Shown here: piece by piece, positions 14,809 through 18,321 of the stretch
Position numbering within the stretch: position 1 is the stretch's first letter
Layout of the letters: every line of letters begins with the position of its first letter
Source of the DNA: CAZTVF01 sp964616985
Lineage (GTDB): Bacteria > Planctomycetota > Phycisphaerae > SM23-33
Assembly: GCA_964616985.1 (NCBI GenBank)
Contig: CAZTVF010000106.1
Location: 1 to 18,321, forward strand
Length of the DNA: 18,321 bases
Direction: 5' to 3'
Program-made: the position numbers and the translations under genes
The notes under the pieces: generated by a model
The model's database searches: none
What the model was told of the DNA's origin: nothing
The model's input: only the letters and a program-made list of their open reading frames with translations

Positions 14809-15954
14809 CTATTCCTTCTCGACGCCGATCCGCACCACCCAGACGCTATTGGTTTCGTCCAGATCGTCAGGGATTTGATGCCATCCCAGTCCCAGCCGGT
14901 CATAGATCAGCAGCAGATGCCGGTCGTCCAGCCGGGCCAGCTCCGTGTAGCACGAGGAGAACCCGTGCAGGCCCTGCCGGAGCATCTCGTCGCGGTCCAT
15001 CCAGGAACAGCGGGCGTCGATGCGGTCGGCGGGCCGGCAGGCGTTGTGGTGGGCGACGATGTCAACTGCCTGCCAGTCCTCGCCGCGCCCGTCGGCGTTG
15101 AGCCACACGGAAACCCCTGGCCGGCCGCCCGAGAGCGCCACCACGCCGCCGCCCAGGACGGCCAGGCTGGGCTCGACGGAGCAGGGGGCGACGTTGGCAG
15201 CCGTGCTCCACGTCCGCCCGTCATCGTCGCTGTAAGCGCGGCCGTAGGATACGAACTGCGCGAGGCGGAAGATGCACAACACGCGCCCGTCCGCGAGCCG
15301 GCAGATGGCCGACTCGCACGGGCCTTCCTGGCCTTCGAGGGGGCAGTCAGGGCCGGCGATGATGCTGCGGATGCGCCACTCGAACCCGTCCGGCGACTCG
15401 GCCAGCACGAGCGAGTACCGTGTGTCACCGTCGAAAGTGCCATACAGCGTCGTCAGGTATCCGCCATCGCGGCCTCTGACAACCTGGCCGTTGAAGACGA
15501 ACTTCGCGGTCGCCAACTCGGGTGACGACAGGCCTACAGCTCGCGGCCAGCCCCTGACATTTGCACCCGACGGGCGCGTCGCGATCTGGCCCTGGGGCGA
15601 GACGATATTGCAGGGGGCGCCGATGGCTCCGCCCGGACGGGGTCGCAAGTAATAAGGAAGCACCATGATGCTGCCGTCGGGCAGGATGAGGTGATTGAGC
15701 CCGGCGTCTCCGATGACGCGGGGCTCGTCCCACGTCAGGCCGCCGTCCTGCGACCGCGTCAGGTAGCAGAAGGCGTCGGAGACATGGACGTCGGCGTACG
15801 CCGTCATGATCGCCCATAGTGTGTCGTCGTTCTGCCGGATCAGCGACGGGAACCAGCAGAACCAGCGGCTCCGCTTCACCATCACCGGCTCGGAAAGCTC
15901 CACCGTCAGCCCGCGCAGTTGCAGGCGAGCGTGCGTTGTCCATGTCTTGGCCAT
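14809..15954 (-). CDS. Sialidase-like BNR-repeat protein
   Basis: 381 residues forming a probable six-bladed beta-propeller. Asp-box (SxDxGxTW-type) motifs are visible: SQDGGLTW (68-75), SPDGFEW (187-193, degenerate) and SDDDGRTW (242-249). The stretch GPCESAICRLADGRVLCIFR (211-230) carries the Glu and Arg pattern seen in exo-sialidases and BNR relatives, and FPSLIRQNDDTLWAI (35-49) is the usual first blade. Members release sialic acid or act on other anionic sugars, and many are uncharacterised. I chose MAKTWTTHA because AAGGA lies about seven bases ahead; the frame is open upstream into the UROD remnant region. No signal peptide, unlike most secreted sialidases. The stop is 16 bases before the GH63-like gene, consistent with one operon. 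Confidence 0.72.
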   Translation of the reverse strand: MAKTWTTHARLQLRGLTVELSEPVMVKRSRWFCWFPSLIRQNDDTLWAIMTAYADVHVSDAFCYLTRSQDGGLTWDEPRVIGDAGLNHLILPDGSIMVLPYYLRPRPGGAIGAPCNIVSPQGQIATRPSGANVRGWPRAVGLSSPELATAKFVFNGQVVRGRDGGYLTTLYGTFDGDTRYSLVLAESPDGFEWRIRSIIAGPDCPLEGQEGPCESAICRLADGRVLCIFRLAQFVSYGRAYSDDDGRTWSTAANVAPCSVEPSLAVLGGGVVALSGGRPGVSVWLNADGRGEDWQAVDIVAHHNACRPADRIDARCSWMDRDEMLRQGLHGFSSCYTELARLDDRHLLLIYDRLGLGWHQIPDDLDETNSVWVVRIGVEKE

Positions 15955-15991
15955 GTTGTCGTCCTTGTTTCCGTAGTGTTGACTATCGTTG

Positions 15992-16129
15992 TCACGCCCG
16001 TTCGTTCCATGCTCCAAATACCGCGGCGGTATTGCCCGCCGGATCCTTGATGCCCCACCAGAGACAGCGCGGTGCACGGTCCGGGGTCTGGAATCGCAGG
16101 GCTCTGACGACTCGTTCACGACTGGTCAT
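15992..16129 (-). pseudogene. Truncated UROD-like gene (45 codons)
   Basis: The frame starts MTSRERVVRALRFQTPDRAP, a typical N-terminus of URO-D family proteins (compare the common MTxRERVxxALxxxxPDRVP pattern), continues CLWWGIKDPAGN and stops after 45 residues at 15994-15992. Family members are usually 330-420 residues, so about nine tenths are missing. Its ATG overlaps by 14 bases the end of a GH63-like tail fragment, exactly as at 12618-12631. It lies in a 261-base gap between the TIM-barrel gene and the BNR gene. It is distinct from the complete UROD-like gene at 2865-4118, whose N-terminus differs. Confidence 0.7.
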
Positions 16130-16205
16130 AGGGTGTAACCCTACGGGAAAGGGCTGACCCTTTCCACCCTTGTGTGAAGGTGAGCATTCTGTCCTGAATC
16201 CCAAC
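16113..16205 (-). repeat. Duplicated hydrolase-tail/UROD-start junction, copy B
   Basis: Gap-free match to 12615-12707 with 16 mismatches in 93 bases. Reading frame, stop codon and the 14-base overlap with the MTSRER start are all kept. The hairpin is perfect here: GGAAAGGG (16146-16153) and CCCTTTCC (16158-16165) around a four-base loop. Weaker similarity (about 70 percent) extends some 15-18 bases further, into the end of the TIM-barrel gene. Confidence 0.85.
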
Positions 16206-16223
16206 GCCGACGCTCTCAGAGTC
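16116..16223 (-). pseudogene. C-terminal fragment of a GH63-like hydrolase
   Basis: About 36 codons in a frame different from the preceding gene match the end of the hydrolase at 12618-14792: GIQDRMLTF and LSRRVTPYDQS here against VIQDRTLTF and LSRSITPYDES there. The fragment begins where the TIM-barrel gene stops (TGA at 16218-16216) and has no start of its own. It looks like the 3' scar of a lost paralogous gene, the rest of which has been replaced by the TIM-barrel gene or deleted. Confidence 0.65.
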
Positions 16224-18225
16224 CGGCAATCGCCACCATCTGGTGGCAGGTGAAGTGGTCTATCACCAACTCGATGCTTCCGTCGACCGTGCGGAAGGAG
16301 ATATCCTTCCCCTGTGGTTCGAGCGTGACCCGTTTCACGGGCCGGTCGAGCCGCAGCGACACCTTCACGTCGCAGCAGGGCGTGAGATCCTCGATCACTT
16401 CGATCCCCGCCTGGCCCCTGTGCCCCTGTTGAGCCGCCCCGCGCAGCGACAGGTTGGCGTGCAACAGGTGCAGGACATGCCGGTTCCGGCCCGGCTGCTC
16501 CGTCAACGTGACGCGGGCGGTGGCCGGCAGGTTGGTTTGCAGGCCGATCCGTTCGCCGAGCAGGCGGCGAACGCTGGCGAGGGCAAAAGCCTTCACCGCC
16601 ACCTGCCCAAGCTTGCGATAGGCCTGGCAGACATCCATCGGCAGCCACATGAGTCCGCCGCGCTCGACGCCGCAGGCGAATCCGGTTGCTTCGCGCCTGG
16701 GCGGCGCGTGCTGGTGCGAGCAGAAATGGTTCCAGTCGCGTTCGAAATACGGCTCGATCACATCGCCGAGCGATGTGCCCGTCGTGACCTTCAGACGCGG
16801 GTAGCGGCTGTACATCACCATCGGCGATTGCACGAACGCCGGCCGCAACTCCGGAATCGGCAGGACGTAGTCCAGCGAGAATTCGCTTTCCCCCGCGACC
16901 TCGGCGCCGAAGTCAAAGAGAGGATTGCCCTGCTCGTCGAGAGGGCTGCGTCCGGTGAACAGCGCCTTGCCGCCGGCGGCGAGGTAGGCATCCAGTTTCC
17001 GCTTGAGCGCCGGATCGATCTTCGCCTCGTCCGGCACGATGAGCAGCTTGTAGGGAGCGAAATCCATCTCGGCATCGAGCAGGTCGAACAGGATATGCCC
17101 CTCAAGCAGCAACCGGCTCGCGCCGATGTCGGAGTCCGCGCCGGTCTTATGTTCGGGGTCCAAGGCGACGGCTGAAAGCAGCCCGACATCGGCGACATTG
17201 CGGCTGTCGACGCACCATGGTTCCTTAGCCTCCACCTCCTTGTAGGCTTCGCCGATGATGGAATAAGTGGACTCATCGAGCCGTCCGTCGGGATGCAGTT
17301 GATCGCCCACCGAGCACTTGGCGCCATAGGCGAGCATGGCGGCGCACTCATATCGCAGGGCGTTGGGATGCTTGAAGCCGCCGAACTCGCCCCATGTGGT
17401 GTGGAATTTCCCGGTCATGCCCAGGTACTCCAGCCCGGTCAACTGCGCATACTTCGCCGACATGGGGAAATCGTCATACCCCCAGCCACCCGTGGGCAGA
17501 CTCTCCAACTCCAAGTGCGTGACGTGCTCGAGAAAGCGCCGGTCACCGCGCACAATATGGCCGCTGTTCTGGGTCATTCGCATCGTCGGATGCACCTCGC
17601 GCAGGGCTGCCAGACTGCGCCGGTAGTAATTCTGAAGAACGATGTCTGCGTGCTTGGCGACGTGGGCTCCAACCTTGGGATCCAGCCCCATCTTGACCAT
17701 GCTCGCCATGCACCAAGGACAATAGCAGAGGGGCTTATGGATGATGTCCAGCCAAAGCCCGTCAGTATCCGGGAACAGGCGCCCCAGTTCTCGCACCTCA
17801 TCGCAGACAAAGTCCAGGTACGGCGTGTTGAAGCAGAGCGAGTGGAAGCCGGGATCGGTCGGCCGCTGGCTCCAGCCGTAGTAGCCGCCGTGCTCGTTGA
17901 TACATCGCCACTCGCAATGCGCGCGGACGATGCGGTTATTGACGCCGACCGTGAGGTAGACCTGGGTGCGAATGCCAACTTCGTGGCAGGCATCCAACAT
18001 GGCCCGAGTCAGGTCCAGCCCTTCCAGCAGCTGCGGGTGCCGCTGGCCAATCTGGGTTTCGTAGTAGCTCCAGCCGTGGTGGCAGACCGCGAATACGTTG
18101 ATGCTGTTGACGTGCCCGCGCTTCAGCGTCGCCTGCCAATGCTTCTTGTCCCACGCCGAACCGATCCCGGGGATGGCCTCGGAGGTGTGAAAGTCGAGGT
18201 GGATTTGACGATAGGGGATGCTCAT
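16216..18225 (-). CDS. TIM-barrel glycosidase with beta-galactosidase-trimerisation-like domain
   Basis: 669 residues. The N-terminal barrel reads IHLDFHTSEAIPGIG (8-22), INVFAVCHHGWSYY (42-55), GLDLTRAMLDACHEVGIRTQVYLTVGVN (69-96) and DGLWLDII (155-162), where D160 is a likely catalytic nucleophile, as in alpha-amylase or fucosidase-like barrels. A cysteine cluster CYCPWC (167-172) follows, and HLELESLPTGGWGYDDFP (237-254) carries E241. Around 375-420, YKLLIVPDEAKIDPALKRKL and AYLAAGGKALFTG form a flavodoxin-like domain as in GH42 trimerisation domains. A beta-rich C-terminus completes it. Such proteins are usually annotated as uncharacterised glycoside hydrolases; the substrate is unknown. 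No signal peptide. The start is set by AGGAG ten bases ahead. The upstream gene end is six bases away. Confidence 0.65.
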   Translation of the reverse strand: MSIPYRQIHLDFHTSEAIPGIGSAWDKKHWQATLKRGHVNSINVFAVCHHGWSYYETQIGQRHPQLLEGLDLTRAMLDACHEVGIRTQVYLTVGVNNRIVRAHCEWRCINEHGGYYGWSQRPTDPGFHSLCFNTPYLDFVCDEVRELGRLFPDTDGLWLDIIHKPLCYCPWCMASMVKMGLDPKVGAHVAKHADIVLQNYYRRSLAALREVHPTMRMTQNSGHIVRGDRRFLEHVTHLELESLPTGGWGYDDFPMSAKYAQLTGLEYLGMTGKFHTTWGEFGGFKHPNALRYECAAMLAYGAKCSVGDQLHPDGRLDESTYSIIGEAYKEVEAKEPWCVDSRNVADVGLLSAVALDPEHKTGADSDIGASRLLLEGHILFDLLDAEMDFAPYKLLIVPDEAKIDPALKRKLDAYLAAGGKALFTGRSPLDEQGNPLFDFGAEVAGESEFSLDYVLPIPELRPAFVQSPMVMYSRYPRLKVTTGTSLGDVIEPYFERDWNHFCSHQHAPPRREATGFACGVERGGLMWLPMDVCQAYRKLGQVAVKAFALASVRRLLGERIGLQTNLPATARVTLTEQPGRNRHVLHLLHANLSLRGAAQQGHRGQAGIEVIEDLTPCCDVKVSLRLDRPVKRVTLEPQGKDISFRTVDGSIELVIDHFTCHQMVAIAGL

Positions 18226-18231
18226 TCTCGC

Positions 18232-18321
18232 TCAGTCTCCTGTGTTGATCGTTGCTGACTCTTTACACGGGATTTCCCGGATGACCTTCCGCTGACGACC
18301 GCCGCCAGCGATGTTCACGAT
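18232..18321 (-). CDS. C-terminal end of an unidentified protein (5' end outside window)
   Basis: An open frame enters from the right edge on the minus strand and encodes 29 residues before TGA at 18234-18232, six bases ahead of the next start. It reads IVNIAGGGRQRKVIREIP and then a different, shorter tail ending NTGD. The first 53 shared bases are identical to the 3' end of the gene at the left edge. The two genes therefore share a segment but end with unrelated tails. Family unknown. Confidence 0.55.
   Translation of the reverse strand: MVNIAGGGRQRKVIREIPCKESATINTGD
18267..18319 (-). repeat. 53-bp exact inverted repeat, right copy
   Basis: Reverse complement of bases 1-53 with no mismatch. 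Only two further bases (18320-18321) lie outside it. Both copies are in the same reading frame of the genes they end. Confidence 0.9.

Noticed and set aside
16146..16165. Intrinsic terminator at the perfect stem in copy B
   Set aside because: No T-run follows, the stem is within coding sequence of the hydrolase tail, and genes continue downstream in the same direction.
1..18321. Terminal inverted repeats of a linear element or giant transposon
   Set aside because: The 53-bp repeats are in-frame coding sequence at the 3' ends of genes leading into operons; there is no transposase, telomere protein or replication gene inside.

Overview
The window is 18.3 kb of GC-rich bacterial DNA packed with intracellular carbohydrate-active enzymes. 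Strong Shine-Dalgarno sites (AAGGAGG, GGAGG), very short intergenic gaps and the mix of families (PL26-like, PL22-like, GH38, GH42-like, GH63/MGH1-like, sialidase-like, nucleoside hydrolase, uroporphyrinogen-decarboxylase-like) resemble glycan loci of Planctomycetota, Lentisphaerota, Kiritimatiellota or Armatimonadota. No marker gene allows a firmer placement. Both ends look like breaks in a metagenomic contig: the first 53 bases are repeated exactly, inverted, at the right end, and both copies lie inside the 3' end of a reading frame pointing into the window.

Left, plus strand (1-4118): the last 47 codons of an unidentified gene overlap by one base a PL26/YetA-like exo-rhamnogalacturonan lyase (145-2454). 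A 410-base gap follows, with a possible promoter and a perfect 9-bp inverted repeat. Then comes a complete uroporphyrinogen-decarboxylase-like gene (2865-4118). The strands converge in 4119-4355, where a possible minus-strand terminator lies.

Right, minus strand (18321 down to about 4160): one long co-directional series, probably a single operon. In transcription order it holds the 3' end of an unidentified gene; a TIM-barrel glycosidase with a beta-galactosidase-trimerisation-like domain (18225-16216); debris of a GH63-like gene and a UROD-like gene; a sialidase-like (BNR) protein (15954-14809); an (alpha/alpha)6 GH63/MGH1-like hydrolase (14792-12618); a ConA-like jelly-roll protein (12592-11615); a GH42-like protein (11591-9357); a nucleoside hydrolase (9288-8380); an orphan C-terminal remnant; a PL22-like beta-propeller (8152-7016); and a GH38 alpha-mannosidase with an extra C-terminal beta-domain (6995-4356).

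None of the ten main proteins starts with a signal peptide, and no transporter, sulfatase or regulator is visible. The likely role is cytoplasmic breakdown of imported oligosaccharides. PL26, PL22 and GH42 functions would suit pectin/rhamnogalacturonan-I fragments; the alpha-mannosidase and sialidase-like protein suggest a more complex or different glycan. The most unusual feature is a duplicated junction (12615-12707 and 16113-16205, 77 of 93 bases identical). In it the tail of a GH63-like gene overlaps the start of a UROD-like gene. One copy keeps the full hydrolase but only a vestige of the UROD start; the other keeps only fragments of both.
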